DNA from: Rhodocyclales bacterium
Lineage (GTDB): Bacteria; Pseudomonadota; Gammaproteobacteria; Burkholderiales; Rhodocyclaceae
Direction: 5' to 3'
Assembly (NCBI GenBank): GCA_016235025.1
Contig: JACRMV010000002.1
Location: 186,001 to 250,000 of the forward strand
DNA length: 64,000 nt
In this document: in pieces, positions 17,725 through 26,214 of the stretch
Layout of the letters: the number at the start of each line of letters is the position of its first letter
How positions within the stretch are numbered: the stretch's first letter is position 1
The notes under the pieces: model-generated
Database searches by the model: none
The model's input: only the letters and a program-made list of their open reading frames with translations
What the model was told of the DNA's origin: nothing
Made by a program: the position numbers and the translations under genes

Positions 17725-17728
17725 GCCA

Positions 17729-17743
17729 AAAAGTCGGCGCTGG
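17729..17743 (+). repeat. Dispersed motif, GT type, copy 2 (intergenic)
   Basis: Exact AAAAGTCGGCGCTGG followed by CGATGCGGCGA, starting five bases after the stop of the TauE-like gene. The downstream bases match those of copies 1 and 5 in most positions. Confidence 0.8.
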
Positions 17744-17769
17744 CGATGCGGCGAGGGCGGGCGCGAAAT

Positions 17770-17813
17770 TTGCGGGAGGCGCCGCGCCGGCGCATAATTA
17801 GCGCTCGCTAATT
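17770..17813 (+). promoter_or_regulatory. Promoter and palindromic operator of rhodanese-copA-copZ
   Basis: TTGCGG (17770-17775), a 17-base spacer and CATAAT (17793-17798) form a sigma-70-like promoter. The perfect palindrome AATTAGCG-CT-CGCTAATT at 17796-17813 covers the -10 and start site, the classic place for a repressor. No regulator gene is adjacent. ArsR-type sulfur regulators such as BigR control rhodaneses elsewhere, but the identity here is unknown. Confidence 0.65.
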
Positions 17814-17828
17814 GTATTGGAGTTCATC

Positions 17829-18209
17829 ATGGCAACAAGTCCCCACGAGCTGGTCCTGGAAGCGAAGTCGCAGATCAGGGAAGTGACCACCGAAGGCGCG
17901 CAATTGGCTTTGTTTCAGCGCGTGGTCATCGATGTGCGCGAGCCCGAGGAGGTCGCGCTTGGCCACTTGCCCGGCGCCCTCTGCATCCCGCGCGGCGTGC
18001 TGGAATTCAAGATCGGCACCTTGCCGCAAACGAAGGAGACGGCCACTCCTATCCTGCTCTACTGCCGCTCCGGTGGCCGCTCGGCGCTGGCGGCGGTGCA
18101 ATTGCAGAAGCTGGGCTACACCCAGGTGGTCTCGATGGCGGGTGGATTCGATGCCTGGAGCGCCGAAGGCCGCCAGGCGGACAAGCCGGCGCCGATCAGT
18201 TTCGAGTAA
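17829..18209 (+). CDS. Rhodanese-like domain protein
   Basis: A 126-residue single rhodanese domain with active-site loop YCRSGGRS and CH2A-like VVIDVREPEE. Cytoplasmic, with no signal peptide. It probably handles persulfide sulfur or acts as a sulfurtransferase. The start ATG follows TTGGAG at 17817-17822. copA begins three bases after the stop, so sulfur handling and copper efflux are coupled in one operon under the palindromic operator. Confidence 0.9.
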   Translation: MATSPHELVLEAKSQIREVTTEGAQLALFQRVVIDVREPEEVALGHLPGALCIPRGVLEFKIGTLPQTKETATPILLYCRSGGRSALAAVQLQKLGYTQVVSMAGGFDAWSAEGRQADKPAPISFE

Positions 18210-18212
18210 GGC

Positions 18213-20459
18213 ATGTCCGCTCAGCCGCAAACAGTATCGGGCAGTGATGCGGCAACGGTCGAGCTGGCGCTCGGCGGCATGACGTGTGCGGCCTGTGCGG
18301 GGCGCATCGAGCGCCAGTTGAACAAGGTGCCAGGCGCCGAGGCGGTGGTGAATTTCGCCGCCGAGCGTGCCTATGTGCGGTATGTACCGGAGCGGGTCAG
18401 CGTTGAGACGCTGATCGATACGGTCATCAGAACAGGGTTCACGGCCACGGTTTCCAGCGCCGCGACGCGCGCCGCCGAAAAACAGGAGAAGCTTGACCGA
18501 TATCGCGAAGAAGTGCGCCGCTTCCGGATCGCGCTGGTGCTCACCCTTCCGCTGGTGGCGCAGATGGCATTCATGCTGGGTGAAGGGGCTCATGCCGCGC
18601 ATGGCGATGTCCTGCCGCGCGGGTTGCAACTGCTGCTGGCGACGCCGGTGCAGTTCTGGATCGGCTGGCGCTTTTACGTCGGCGGTTTTCATGCCCTGCG
18701 CGGCGGCTCCGGCAACATGGATGTGCTGGTGGCGCTCGGCACCACGATGGCCTGGCTGTATTCGGCGGTGGTGACGGTGGCCGGGTTGCATCAGCAGCAT
18801 GTCTATTTCGAGGCTTCGACGACAGTCATCACCCTGGTCTTGTTGGGCAAGATTCTCGAAGCGCGGGCCAAGGCGAAGACCTCGGAAGCGATCGAAGCTC
18901 TGGCCCGGCTTCAGCCGCAGACCGCGCGCATCGAACGCAATGGCGAACTGGTCGACGTCCCGGTCGCCAGCCTGATTCCGGGCGACGTGTTCATCGTCAG
19001 AGGCGGTGAGGCGGCACCGGTCGATGGCGAGGTTCTCGAAGGCGAATCAACGGTGAATGAATCCATGCTGACCGGCGAAAGCCTGCCGGTGGTCAAACGC
19101 GTCGGCGACAAGGTGTTTGCCGCGACAACGAATGGCGAGGGCCTGCTGCGCGTGCGCGCCACCGGCGTCGGCAGCCACACGCTGCTGGCTTCGATCATCC
19201 GCCTGGTGGAAGCGGCGCAAGGTTCGAAAGCGCCGGTGCAGCGGCTGGTCGACCAGGTGGCGGCGATTTTCGTGCCGGTGGTGGTGGTGATTGCCGTGCT
19301 CACGTTTGCCGGGTGGTGGTTGCTGGCCGGCGATTTCACCGCGGCGCTGGTGAATGCCGTCGCCGTGCTGGTGATCGCCTGCCCCTGCGCGCTGGGACTG
19401 GCGACGCCGACGGCGATCATGGTCGGTACCGGCCAGGGCGCGCGCGCCGGTATCCTGATCCGCAATGCCGAGGCGCTGGAACGGGCGGAAAAACTCAGTG
19501 TGCTGGTGGTGGATAAAACCGGCACGCTGACCGAAGGACGTCCGGTGGTCACGGCAGTGGTCGATCTGGCGCCTCAAAAACCCGGCGCTGGCGACGACCC
19601 GAAGGTAGTGCAAAGCAAGGCGAACTGGCTGCAACTTGCCGCCAGCCTCGAACAAGGGGCGACGCATCCGCTCGCTGCCGCCATTGTGGCAAAGGCGAAA
19701 GATACCGGGCTGGCGCTGGCCGCGCCGCAGAACGTCACGACGACACCGGGTCGCGGCGTGGCCGGGGAGATCGGGGGACGCCTGGTGACGGTCGGCGTGC
19801 CGGCATGGGTTGTGCAGGATAAGCGGGTGCCGGAAGCGGATGCGCTGGCGGCGCAAGGATGCAGTGTCGTTGCCGTGGCGGTCGATGGCGTGGTGCGGGG
19901 GCTGATCGGCATTCGTGACCCGTTGCGCGCCAGCTCGCGGACAGCCATTACGCGTCTGCATGCATTGGGCATCGAGGTGGTGATGCTGACCGGCGATAAC
20001 GCGGCCACCGCCGCCGTGGTGGCGCAGGAAGTCGGTATCACGCAGGTCGAGGCGAATGTGCTGCCAGGCGACAAGGCGGCTGCCATCAATCGGCTCAAGG
20101 GCGACGGCAAGCGTGTCGGCATGGCCGGCGACGGCATCAACGATGCCCCGGCGCTGGCGGCGGCCGACATCAGTTTTGCGATGGGCGCCGGCTCCGACGT
20201 GGCGATGCAGGCGGCCGATGTGACGCTGATGCACAACGATCTGAACGGCGTCGCCGATGCGGTCTCGCTCTCGCGCGCAACGCTCGGCAAGATCCGGCAG
20301 AACCTGTTTTTCGCCTTTATCTACAACGTGCTCGGCATTCCGGCCGCCGCCCTCGGGCTGCTCAATCCGGTGATTGCCGGCGCGGCGATGGCGGCGAGTT
20401 CGGTCTCGGTGGTGACGAGTTCACTGCTGCTCAGAAACTGGAAACCTGGAAAGGACTGA
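18213..20459 (+). CDS. copA: Copper-exporting P1B-type ATPase CopA
   Basis: Cu(+) efflux ATPase of the inner membrane, 748 residues. One N-terminal heavy-metal domain with [10 protein letters not shown] (Cys25, Cys28) is followed by eight helices, ion-binding CPC at 390-392, phosphorylation motif DKTGT (Asp434), GATHPLA, TGDN and GDGINDAP. Copper specificity is inferred from CPC and the adjacent CopZ. At 19577-19590 a CC-type dispersed motif encodes KPGAGD, just before an unusual stretch ([12 protein letters not shown]) in the nucleotide-binding domain where homologues are usually shorter. Confidence 0.96.
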   Translation: MSAQPQTVSGSDAATVELALGGMTCAACAGRIERQLNKVPGAEAVVNFAAERAYVRYVPERVSVETLIDTVIRTGFTATVSSAATRAAEKQEKLDRYREEVRRFRIALVLTLPLVAQMAFMLGEGAHAAHGDVLPRGLQLLLATPVQFWIGWRFYVGGFHALRGGSGNMDVLVALGTTMAWLYSAVVTVAGLHQQHVYFEASTTVITLVLLGKILEARAKAKTSEAIEALARLQPQTARIERNGELVDVPVASLIPGDVFIVRGGEAAPVDGEVLEGESTVNESMLTGESLPVVKRVGDKVFAATTNGEGLLRVRATGVGSHTLLASIIRLVEAAQGSKAPVQRLVDQVAAIFVPVVVVIAVLTFAGWWLLAGDFTAALVNAVAVLVIACPCALGLATPTAIMVGTGQGARAGILIRNAEALERAEKLSVLVVDKTGTLTEGRPVVTAVVDLAPQKPGAGDDPKVVQSKANWLQLAASLEQGATHPLAAAIVAKAKDTGLALAAPQNVTTTPGRGVAGEIGGRLVTVGVPAWVVQDKRVPEADALAAQGCSVVAVAVDGVVRGLIGIRDPLRASSRTAITRLHALGIEVVMLTGDNAATAAVVAQEVGITQVEANVLPGDKAAAINRLKGDGKRVGMAGDGINDAPALAAADISFAMGAGSDVAMQAADVTLMHNDLNGVADAVSLSRATLGKIRQNLFFAFIYNVLGIPAAALGLLNPVIAGAAMAASSVSVVTSSLLLRNWKPGKD
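19577..19590 (+). repeat. Dispersed motif, CC type, copy 1 (inside copA)
   Basis: Exact AAAACCCGGCGCTG followed by GCGACGA. Read in the sense frame it gives KPGAGD, the same frame as the GT-type copies in ccoI and the ubiH-like gene. Confidence 0.8.
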
Positions 20460-20461
20460 CG

Positions 20462-20668
20462 ATGGAAACGATGACGATCAAGGTGGGCGGCATGACCTGC
20501 GGTGGCTGCGTGGCGAGTGTCACACGTGTGCTCTCGGCGCTCGATGGCGTGAAGAATGTCACGGTCTCACTGGAGCAGGCGCAGGCGGTGGTGGTGGCGG
20601 ATACTGCGAAAGTGGGCCGCGAGCAGCTGGTGCAGGCGATCGAGGATGCCGGCTTCGAGGCCGGCTGA
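20462..20668 (+). CDS. copZ: Copper chaperone CopZ (HMA domain)
   Basis: A 68-residue heavy-metal-associated domain protein with the GGMTCGGC motif (Cys13, Cys16) and the ferredoxin-like beta-alpha-beta-beta-alpha-beta pattern. It would carry Cu(+) to CopA. It starts two bases after the copA stop, in the same operon. The size is exactly that of stand-alone CopZ proteins. Confidence 0.93.
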   Translation: METMTIKVGGMTCGGCVASVTRVLSALDGVKNVTVSLEQAQAVVVADTAKVGREQLVQAIEDAGFEAG

Positions 20669-20672
20669 TAAC

Positions 20673-20696
20673 GAGAACGGCGGCGAGAACGGCGGC
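20673..20696 (+). repeat. Two tandem copies of a 12-base unit
   Basis: GAGAACGGCGGC occurs twice in direct tandem right after the copZ stop. No function is evident. Confidence 0.55.
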
Positions 20697-20707
20697 AACG
20701 AAAGGCA

Positions 20708-20738
20708 GAACCGGACCAGGAGTGCGCTGATCCGGTTC
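20708..20738. terminator. Stem-loop between copZ and the ferritin-like gene
   Basis: GAACCGGA / TCCGGTTC, eight perfect pairs with a 15-base loop, between convergent genes. It lacks a T run on either strand, so it may be an mRNA end-stabiliser or factor-assisted terminator. Confidence 0.4.
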
Positions 20739-20746
20739 CAGGAGGC

Positions 20747-21196
20747 TCAGGCGCTGGTGAATGCCTCCGTTTGTCCGGGTTTGCGCAGCATCTTGTCCAC
20801 TTCGTCCTGGTGCGCCAGTTCCTCGGAGATCAGCTCGCGGGCATATTCTTCGAGGCGCACGTCCTGGTCTTTTGCCAGCGCCAGCAACTCTTCATAGACT
20901 TTCAGCGTTTCCACTTCATGCGCCAGCGATTCGCGCAGGATGTCGCCGATGTCATGCTTGTGGGATTCCAGCAGGGGGCCGATGCCAAGCGATGGATGGC
21001 CGCCCAGCCAGGTGACCAGGTCGCCGGCGCGGCGGGCATGGAGCAGACTCTCATCACCTTGCTTTTGCAGCCAGTCCACGATGGGGATGCGGTTGTAGCC
21101 ATAGATCATCAAGGCGTAATGGGTGTAGCGCACGACGCCGGCCAGTTCGAGTTCCATGATGCGGTTAAGGATTTTCAATGCGGCATTCTTGTCCAT
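20747..21196 (-). CDS. Ferritin-like (bacterioferritin family) diiron protein
   Basis: A 149-residue four-helix protein. Diiron-type residues occur in LELAGVVRYTHYAL, the DESLLHARRAGD segment with its E-xx-H pattern, AHEVETLKVYEELL and ISEELAHQDEVDKML. This is the family usually named bacterioferritin or ferritin-like. Start MDKNAALK at 21196 follows GGAGACC; the open frame extends upstream but without family similarity. It would store iron or protect against peroxide. It is followed upstream by the iron-acquisition operon but lies in a separate unit. Confidence 0.85.
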   Translation of the reverse strand: MDKNAALKILNRIMELELAGVVRYTHYALMIYGYNRIPIVDWLQKQGDESLLHARRAGDLVTWLGGHPSLGIGPLLESHKHDIGDILRESLAHEVETLKVYEELLALAKDQDVRLEEYARELISEELAHQDEVDKMLRKPGQTEAFTSA

Positions 21197-21326
21197 GAGA
21201 TCGGTCTCCTTGAGGGTTGAACTGCGCTGCGGTAGAAGCGCACCGTGACAGGTTAGCAAAAATTTCAGCGGACACGGTGCGGGATGTGCTTTGCGGATAA
21301 GGTGTTGCGACGCGGGCCGGTGCCCG

Positions 21327-21782
21327 TCAAAACCCGGCGCTGGCATGACGGCGCCGGCGTCCGAGCACGACGTGCAAAGGCAGCAGGAACACCAGCAAGC
21401 CGCCGCCAACCTGATGCACGATGCTTTCCGCATCACGCCAGCCGTCATCCGGCGGGTAATACAGCATCAAACCACTGACGGCAAGCAGCAGCAGGATGGC
21501 GCTTAGCACCGTGCCACTGCTGCGATTGCGGCGTGCCTTCCAGGCGCCCCATTGGTGCTGCGGAAACAGCGAACCGGCCAGCCAGAGCAGAAGGTACGCC
21601 GCGCAGCCATGGGTGACCAGCAGCCGGTGCCGCCAGAGGCGCAACGGATCGGAAAAATCCTCCGGATCGAGCCTGAAGCCGAGTGTGATCCAGCCCAGGC
21701 CGGTGATGGCGACGAGAATGACTGCGGCGTAAATCAGGCGCCGGTAGTTGCGGCTGATCGAAAGACCGCGGATCAGGCTCAT
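21327..21782 (-). CDS. Four-helix membrane cytochrome b-like protein
   Basis: A 151-residue protein with four predicted helices. Candidate heme-ligand histidines are in WRHRLLVTHG and in IVHQVGGGLLVFLLPLHVVLG, where two histidines lie 14 residues apart on one helix. It resembles small cytochrome b561-like or PepSY-neighbour proteins that pass electrons across the membrane. Its start overlaps the stop of the FMN-binding gene by four bases, so the two are coupled. The last residues (HASAGF) and the stop are encoded by a copy of the dispersed motif. Confidence 0.78.
   Translation of the reverse strand: MSLIRGLSISRNYRRLIYAAVILVAITGLGWITLGFRLDPEDFSDPLRLWRHRLLVTHGCAAYLLLWLAGSLFPQHQWGAWKARRNRSSGTVLSAILLLLAVSGLMLYYPPDDGWRDAESIVHQVGGGLLVFLLPLHVVLGRRRRHASAGF
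21329..21342 (+). repeat. Dispersed motif, CC type, copy 2 (C-terminus of cytochrome b-like gene)
   Basis: Exact AAAACCCGGCGCTG on the plus strand. Read on the minus strand it encodes the last residues ASAGF and leads straight into the TGA stop of the cytochrome b-like gene. Confidence 0.8.
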
Positions 21783-22300
21783 GGCGGCGGCGCCTTTTTG
21801 ATTGCCTCCTGATGTAACAGCAAGGCCAGCCTGGCCACCCGTGTCAGCGCCCGCACCGAGAGCGTGGCGCCGCTGATGCCGTCGATGCTGCGGTCGAGCT
21901 GTTGTTCGTCGCCCAGCCGGGCGCCGGCGAACTGGCGCAGGAAGTTCGGGCTTTGCACTTCCCAGCCGCGGCTCTCGCGGTAGGCCAGCACGCGCATGCG
22001 CGAGATGGCACCGTCGTCGACGACGATGCCGACAGTGATCGGCATTTCCTTGCCGACTTCATCCAGCACCCAGGCCGTGCGGTTACCGAGCCGCCAGTAG
22101 CGCAGCCGCGCCGCCGTCATGTCATGGCCGAGAATTGCGCGAACCGCAGGTTTGAGTTCCGCCGTCAGCCACACAGTGGCGCTGGCTGGCGGTCGGGAGA
22201 AGGATTCAGCCAGAAACCGCGTTGCTTCAGCCTCCGCCTCCGCGGCTCCTGCGGGCAGGGAAAGTGTCAGGAGCAGTAGCAGGAGGCGGAGTTGTGTCAT
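21779..22300 (-). CDS. Exported FMN-binding domain protein
   Basis: A 173-residue protein with a signal peptide (MTQLRLLLLLLTLSLPAGA) and a C-terminal FMN-binding domain. The motif DGISGATLS is the site where ApbE-type transferases attach FMN to Thr. It therefore works outside the cytoplasmic membrane. Start at 22300 is chosen because the signal peptide begins there. With the overlapping cytochrome b-like gene it could form an extracytoplasmic flavin reductase; placed in a Fur-boxed feo operon, Fe(III) is the likely substrate by inference. Confidence 0.87.
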   Translation of the reverse strand: MTQLRLLLLLLTLSLPAGAAEAEAEATRFLAESFSRPPASATVWLTAELKPAVRAILGHDMTAARLRYWRLGNRTAWVLDEVGKEMPITVGIVVDDGAISRMRVLAYRESRGWEVQSPNFLRQFAGARLGDEQQLDRSIDGISGATLSVRALTRVARLALLLHQEAIKKAPPP

Positions 22301-22301
22301 G

Positions 22302-23552
22302 TCAGAAGCGGTAGCCGATGCCGACGTTGAAGCCGTCCAGCTCGTCCTTGCCGGCAGGTGCTTTTTGCTTTTGCAGGTCGAGCTTGACCACGACATCGGG
22401 ATGCGGCCAGTAGTTTACGCCGAGATCGACCTGGCGGTAGCTGCTATCCACGCCATCGCCGCCACCGGCCTGGTTGTCCCAGCGGTTATAGCGGGCGAAC
22501 AGGCCCCATGCGTCGTTGATCTTGAACGACGGTTCGATAAACCAGCCGTTTTGCCTGTCGGCGCCGACGGCCTTGGGTCCGCTGCCGTCGAGACGCCAGC
22601 CGGCATACAGCGCCTTGAGGCCGAGTGCGCCTTTGTTTATGACGGCATGCGCTTCATACAGCCGCGCAGCGCCGGCCGTGGTGTCGGTGCTTTGCGATAT
22701 ATCGGACTGGTATTGCACACTGCCGGCCAGTTCCACACCTGGCAGACCGGTCCACTTCAGGCGTGCGGTATACGCAGGGTCTTTGGCCTTGGTGCCTTCC
22801 GCGAGCCCCTGACGTGCGGCACGGACGGCATATTTATCTCCCGCATCGGCCTTCATGCCGCTGGTAATGCTGCCATCGAAGGTGAGGCCATTGCCCAGCT
22901 TGGCTGTTATGCCGGCACCACCTTCCCACCAGGTAGTCGGGATGATTTTGGTCTCAATCGGATTGCGTTCGACGCCGTAAAACGTGTTCGGCTCATGGGT
23001 CTCATTGAGGATGCCGACCGGAACAAGGAACGAACCTGCCTTGACCGAAAGCGTATCGGTCAGCATGAAATCGAGATAGGCTTGCTCCAGCTCAACTGCG
23101 CCTTTGCCGCCTTCGACGGTATTGTGTTCGACTTCCAGTTCGGAAAAGAAACGCAAACGGTCGTTGAACTGATGTCCAAGAAAGAAGACGAAGCGGTGGA
23201 AGTCCATCTCCTTCTTGTCGGCACCGCCGGGGTTATTGTTGTGCAGCTGGTTCAAATGCAGTTCGCCATAGCCGCCGAGCTGGGTCTTTTCGGCCCAGCG
23301 CGCCAGCGCCGTGTTCCCCGTGCCGCCCTGGCTGGCAATCTTCTCCACCTGGTCGCCGGTGGCCTCGACCTTCTGGTCGGTCTGTTTCAATTGCTGCTTC
23401 AATGTCTTGTTTTCGGTCTCGATCTGCGCCAGGCGGGCTTCGAGCGCCTGAAGGCGGGTTTCGAGGCTGTTGTCGGCGGCAAAGGCCGGTGCGGCCAGTG
23501 CGCTGCACATGGCCAGGGCGAGGGTGTTGCGGCGGGGTAAATGGTAAAGCAT
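22302..23552 (-). CDS. Outer-membrane porin, phosphate-selective OprO/OprP-like
   Basis: A 416-residue protein. Signal peptide ends at APAFAAD, a coiled-coil segment follows (about 29-68, rich in LEARLAQIE-type heptads), then a beta-barrel with alternating hydrophobic strands ending in the canonical C-terminal Phe (GIGYRF). GGAGAACC upstream supports ATG at 23552. The barrel resembles the OprO/OprP porin family; what it transports is unknown. It lies 83 bases after feoA and one base before the FMN-protein gene, so it probably belongs to the iron operon. Confidence 0.85.
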   Translation of the reverse strand: MLYHLPRRNTLALAMCSALAAPAFAADNSLETRLQALEARLAQIETENKTLKQQLKQTDQKVEATGDQVEKIASQGGTGNTALARWAEKTQLGGYGELHLNQLHNNNPGGADKKEMDFHRFVFFLGHQFNDRLRFFSELEVEHNTVEGGKGAVELEQAYLDFMLTDTLSVKAGSFLVPVGILNETHEPNTFYGVERNPIETKIIPTTWWEGGAGITAKLGNGLTFDGSITSGMKADAGDKYAVRAARQGLAEGTKAKDPAYTARLKWTGLPGVELAGSVQYQSDISQSTDTTAGAARLYEAHAVINKGALGLKALYAGWRLDGSGPKAVGADRQNGWFIEPSFKINDAWGLFARYNRWDNQAGGGDGVDSSYRQVDLGVNYWPHPDVVVKLDLQKQKAPAGKDELDGFNVGIGYRF

Positions 23553-23635
23553 GGCGGTTCTCCTTTGAACGCGGGTGTGGCTGGCTGGGAGACATCGCCT
23601 GGCTTGCCTGAGGTTGAAAAAGTTGAAAAATCGGA

Positions 23636-23872
23636 TCAGGTCGGGTGCAGTTCCTCGACCAGAACGGCCTGGGCGATGACGTCTTCCAGCGCCAGTTCGG
23701 CATGCTCGACGGCAATGCGCGTCACCGGGTGGTGGGCGAGCAAGGTGATGGGTGTGCCGGGCGTCAGTCCCCAGGCCGAGAGATGGCCGCGCAAGTCGGG
23801 CGCCAGCGTGTCCTGGAAGCCGCGCACGATCAGCCGGGCGCCGACGGCGAAGTTGCGCAAAGGCTTTTCCAT
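23636..23872 (-). CDS. feoA: Ferrous iron transport protein FeoA
   Basis: A 78-residue SH3-like protein with the FeoA pattern LSAWGLTPGTPITLL and a C-terminal beta strand region. It supports FeoB in Fe(II) uptake. Its ATG overlaps the feoB stop by one base. The order is feoB then feoA, the reverse of most feo operons. It was found inside a longer frame; the start is fixed by the overlap and by the family length. Confidence 0.9.
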   Translation of the reverse strand: MEKPLRNFAVGARLIVRGFQDTLAPDLRGHLSAWGLTPGTPITLLAHHPVTRIAVEHAELALEDVIAQAVLVEELHPT

Positions 23873-25791
23873 CAGGCAAACCCCACGAACAGCAAGGCGC
23901 GGTGCAGCAGGCCGCCGATCAGGAAGGCCAGCGGGATGATCAGGGCCATCATGATGGCGGCGGTCTTCAATCCCTGTTCCTTGATGATCATCAGCGTGCT
24001 GGCGATGCAGGGAACGAAGATGGTCAGCGTCACCAGGCCGACCAGACCCTGTTCCGGCGAAAGCGCGCTGCCCAGCGCGAACAGCCCGGTGGCGCCGAAG
24101 TCGCGGCGCAGGAAGCCCATCAGCAACGCCGCGGAAGCCTCTTTCGGCAGGCCGAGCCAGCCGGTGACCAGCGGCTCGCCGGCCTCGATCAGCCAGGGCA
24201 GGAAGCCGAGGCGGTCGAGCACAAACATCAGCGCGGCGCCGATCAGGAACAGCGGAATGACTTCCTCCAGATACCATTTCAGGCGTGACCAGGTTTTCTT
24301 GGCGACATTCCCGGCGACGGGCAGACGCATCGGTGGCAACTCGGTCATCAACGGAATGCGCTTGCCCTTGACCAGCTTGCCCGAGAGCCAGCCGACGGTG
24401 AACAACACGAGGATGACCGTACCCAGCCAGATCAGGAAGGCCCCGGTACCGTAACTCGCCAGCATGCCCATGACCACGCCCAGTTGCGCCGAGCACGGGA
24501 TGGCCAGCGCCAGCAGGAAGGTGACGATCAGCCGTTCGCGCGGCGTATGCAGAATGCGCGTAGTGAGCGTCGCCATCGTCACGCAGCCGAGTCCGAGCAC
24601 CATCGGCAGCACGGCGCGGCCGTTTAGCCCCAGTACCTTGAAGGCGCGGTTGGAGAGCACCGAGAGACGGGCGAAATAACCTGAATCCTCAAGGATGCCG
24701 AAGGCGATGAAAAAAGTGGTGACAATCGGCAGGATCAGGGCCAGCGCATAGGTCATGCCCATGGTCCACAGCCCGTAGGGGCCAACCAGAAAATCCTGGA
24801 TCCAGACGATGGGAATCCAGGTGGTGACGAGCGAATGGAACCACGGATTGATGACGCCCTCGAACAGCTGTTTTTCCAGCAGATCGACCAGATATTTGGC
24901 GCCGAACTGGCCGACGAAGGCATAGACGCCGTACAGCACCAGCGCCAGCAATGGCCAGCCCAGCCAGCGGTGCACCGACCACTGGCCGATGCGCTGTACC
25001 CAGCCGTGACCGGCGCTACCGGCATTCTTGACCACGCGGTGCACGATGGCTTCGGCGGCTGTCATGCGGGCGCGCTGCAAAATCTCTGCCAGCGGTTCGG
25101 TATATTCATCCTGCAGGCGCTCGCGCCGCGCAGCGAGGGCGAACAGGTCGATCCCCTGCGCCGCGAGCCATTCCTCGCTGGCCTTGTCGCCTGCCAGATA
25201 CAGCAGCGCGATAACCCGCGGCGACAGATGGGCAGCAGGTAGCACCAGCACCAGATCGTCGATGGCGGACTCGATTTCATCGGCATAGGTGAGGCGGAAA
25301 ACGGGAATCCGCGCTTCGGTCATGGCCTGAGTCAGCGCGGCCATGCCTTCGTTGCCAGTGGCGACGGTGGGTACCACCGCAAGCCCGAGCTCGGCGGCCA
25401 GCTTGGCCGGATCGAAGGCCATGCCGCGCGCCTTGGCTTCGTCCATCATGTTGAGCGCCAGCACCATCGGCACGCCTGCTTCGGCCAGCAGCAGGGAAAG
25501 TTGCACCGTGCGGCGCAGGTTCTTGGCATCGCCCACCTGCACCAGTGCGCGCAGTTTTTCATTCAGCAGGATGCGCGCCGTGGCCTGTTCGTCTTCGCTG
25601 CGCGCCGGCAGTGTCAGGACGCCGGGCGTATCCAGCACCTCGACACCAGGCAGCCCACGCGCAATGCCGCGCGCCACTTCGATTGTGGTGCCGGGGTAGT
25701 TGGCAACATTGACGTAACGTCCGGTCAGGCGGTGAAAAATCACCGATTTGCCGACATTGGGCTGGCCGACCAGGGCGATGGAGTCGTTCAT
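23872..25791 (-). CDS. feoB: Ferrous iron transporter FeoB
   Basis: Fe(II) permease with an N-terminal G protein, 639 residues. G1 GQPNVGKS (9-16), G3 LDTPG (about 55-59) and G4 NMMDE are seen. The membrane part contains two Gate motifs, around MVLGLGCVTMAT and FVPCIASTLMI. It is shorter than E. coli FeoB but normal for betaproteobacteria. It starts 23 bases after hemP in a Fur-boxed transcript and precedes feoA, so it is the core of an iron-starvation operon. Confidence 0.95.
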   Translation of the reverse strand: MNDSIALVGQPNVGKSVIFHRLTGRYVNVANYPGTTIEVARGIARGLPGVEVLDTPGVLTLPARSEDEQATARILLNEKLRALVQVGDAKNLRRTVQLSLLLAEAGVPMVLALNMMDEAKARGMAFDPAKLAAELGLAVVPTVATGNEGMAALTQAMTEARIPVFRLTYADEIESAIDDLVLVLPAAHLSPRVIALLYLAGDKASEEWLAAQGIDLFALAARRERLQDEYTEPLAEILQRARMTAAEAIVHRVVKNAGSAGHGWVQRIGQWSVHRWLGWPLLALVLYGVYAFVGQFGAKYLVDLLEKQLFEGVINPWFHSLVTTWIPIVWIQDFLVGPYGLWTMGMTYALALILPIVTTFFIAFGILEDSGYFARLSVLSNRAFKVLGLNGRAVLPMVLGLGCVTMATLTTRILHTPRERLIVTFLLALAIPCSAQLGVVMGMLASYGTGAFLIWLGTVILVLFTVGWLSGKLVKGKRIPLMTELPPMRLPVAGNVAKKTWSRLKWYLEEVIPLFLIGAALMFVLDRLGFLPWLIEAGEPLVTGWLGLPKEASAALLMGFLRRDFGATGLFALGSALSPEQGLVGLVTLTIFVPCIASTLMIIKEQGLKTAAIMMALIIPLAFLIGGLLHRALLFVGFA

Positions 25792-25814
25792 GAAGGTGTT
25801 GGCAGGGATAAGGG

Positions 25815-25994
25815 TTATTTTGTCAAAATCAGCTTGCCTTGCCGCGTCCGGCGCAGGCGATAGGTTTCACCGGCATGGAGGATGCCAATCTCCTGGTGCA
25901 GTCCGAGCAGGGCGGCGCTGTCGATTCGCGGCATCGGCGGCGGCATCGTTGGCGTTGCGGGACGTGACGTGCTGGAAGGCGGAAGGGGTTTCAT
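25815..25994 (-). CDS. hemP: Hemin uptake protein HemP
   Basis: A 59-residue protein found by hand. It begins MKPLPPSSTS, has a proline-rich variable N-terminus, and ends in the HemP signature GETYRLRRTRQGKLILTK. HemP is a small cytoplasmic protein tied to heme uptake and, in Burkholderia, activates heme-uptake gene expression. GGAG upstream fits the start. A Fur box and sigma-70 promoter lie directly upstream. No heme receptor gene is in the window; here hemP leads feoB. Confidence 0.88.
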   Translation of the reverse strand: MKPLPPSSTSRPATPTMPPPMPRIDSAALLGLHQEIGILHAGETYRLRRTRQGKLILTK

Positions 25995-26014
25995 TGGAGC
26001 ACCTCATTAATGGA

Positions 26015-26051
26015 TGAGAATCATTCTCAACAAAAAGTCATGCATTGTCAA
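26015..26051 (-). promoter_or_regulatory. Fur box overlapping the hemP-feoB promoter
   Basis: TGAGAAT-C-ATTCTCA (26015-26029) is a perfect 7-1-7 Fur palindrome. On the minus strand TTGACA (26046-26051), a 17-base spacer and GAGAAT (26023-26028) form a sigma-70 promoter, so the -10 lies inside the Fur box. Repression by Fe(II)-Fur is expected. Confidence 0.88.
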
Positions 26052-26151
26052 CTGCCAGATATTGACTGGAGAATGTGTGCCGGGCGAAACAAGGAGTTTG
26101 TGGTGTGGGGCAGATGCTTGGACCATCAGGTCAGGAAGGACGCGGCAAGGC

Positions 26152-26157
26152 TATAAT
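26152..26157 (+). promoter_or_regulatory. -10 element of the ppa promoter
   Basis: TATAAT about 58 bases before the ppa ATG; a start near 26164 would give a 50-base leader. A clear -35 is not seen. Confidence 0.5.
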
Positions 26158-26214
26158 GACCTTTTGGGGGCAGTACTTTCCCCGTAACCTATATTTTTTT
26201 GCAAGGAGCAGTTC

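Noticed and set aside
21346-21448. N-terminal extension of the ferritin-like protein
   Set aside because: The extension overlaps the cytochrome b-like gene and contains no family sequence; MDKNAALK at 21196 has a ribosome site.
22119-23540. A 473-codon plus-strand frame antisense to the porin and FMN genes
   Set aside because: The translation has no recognisable fold, and the minus-strand genes carry signal peptides and family motifs.
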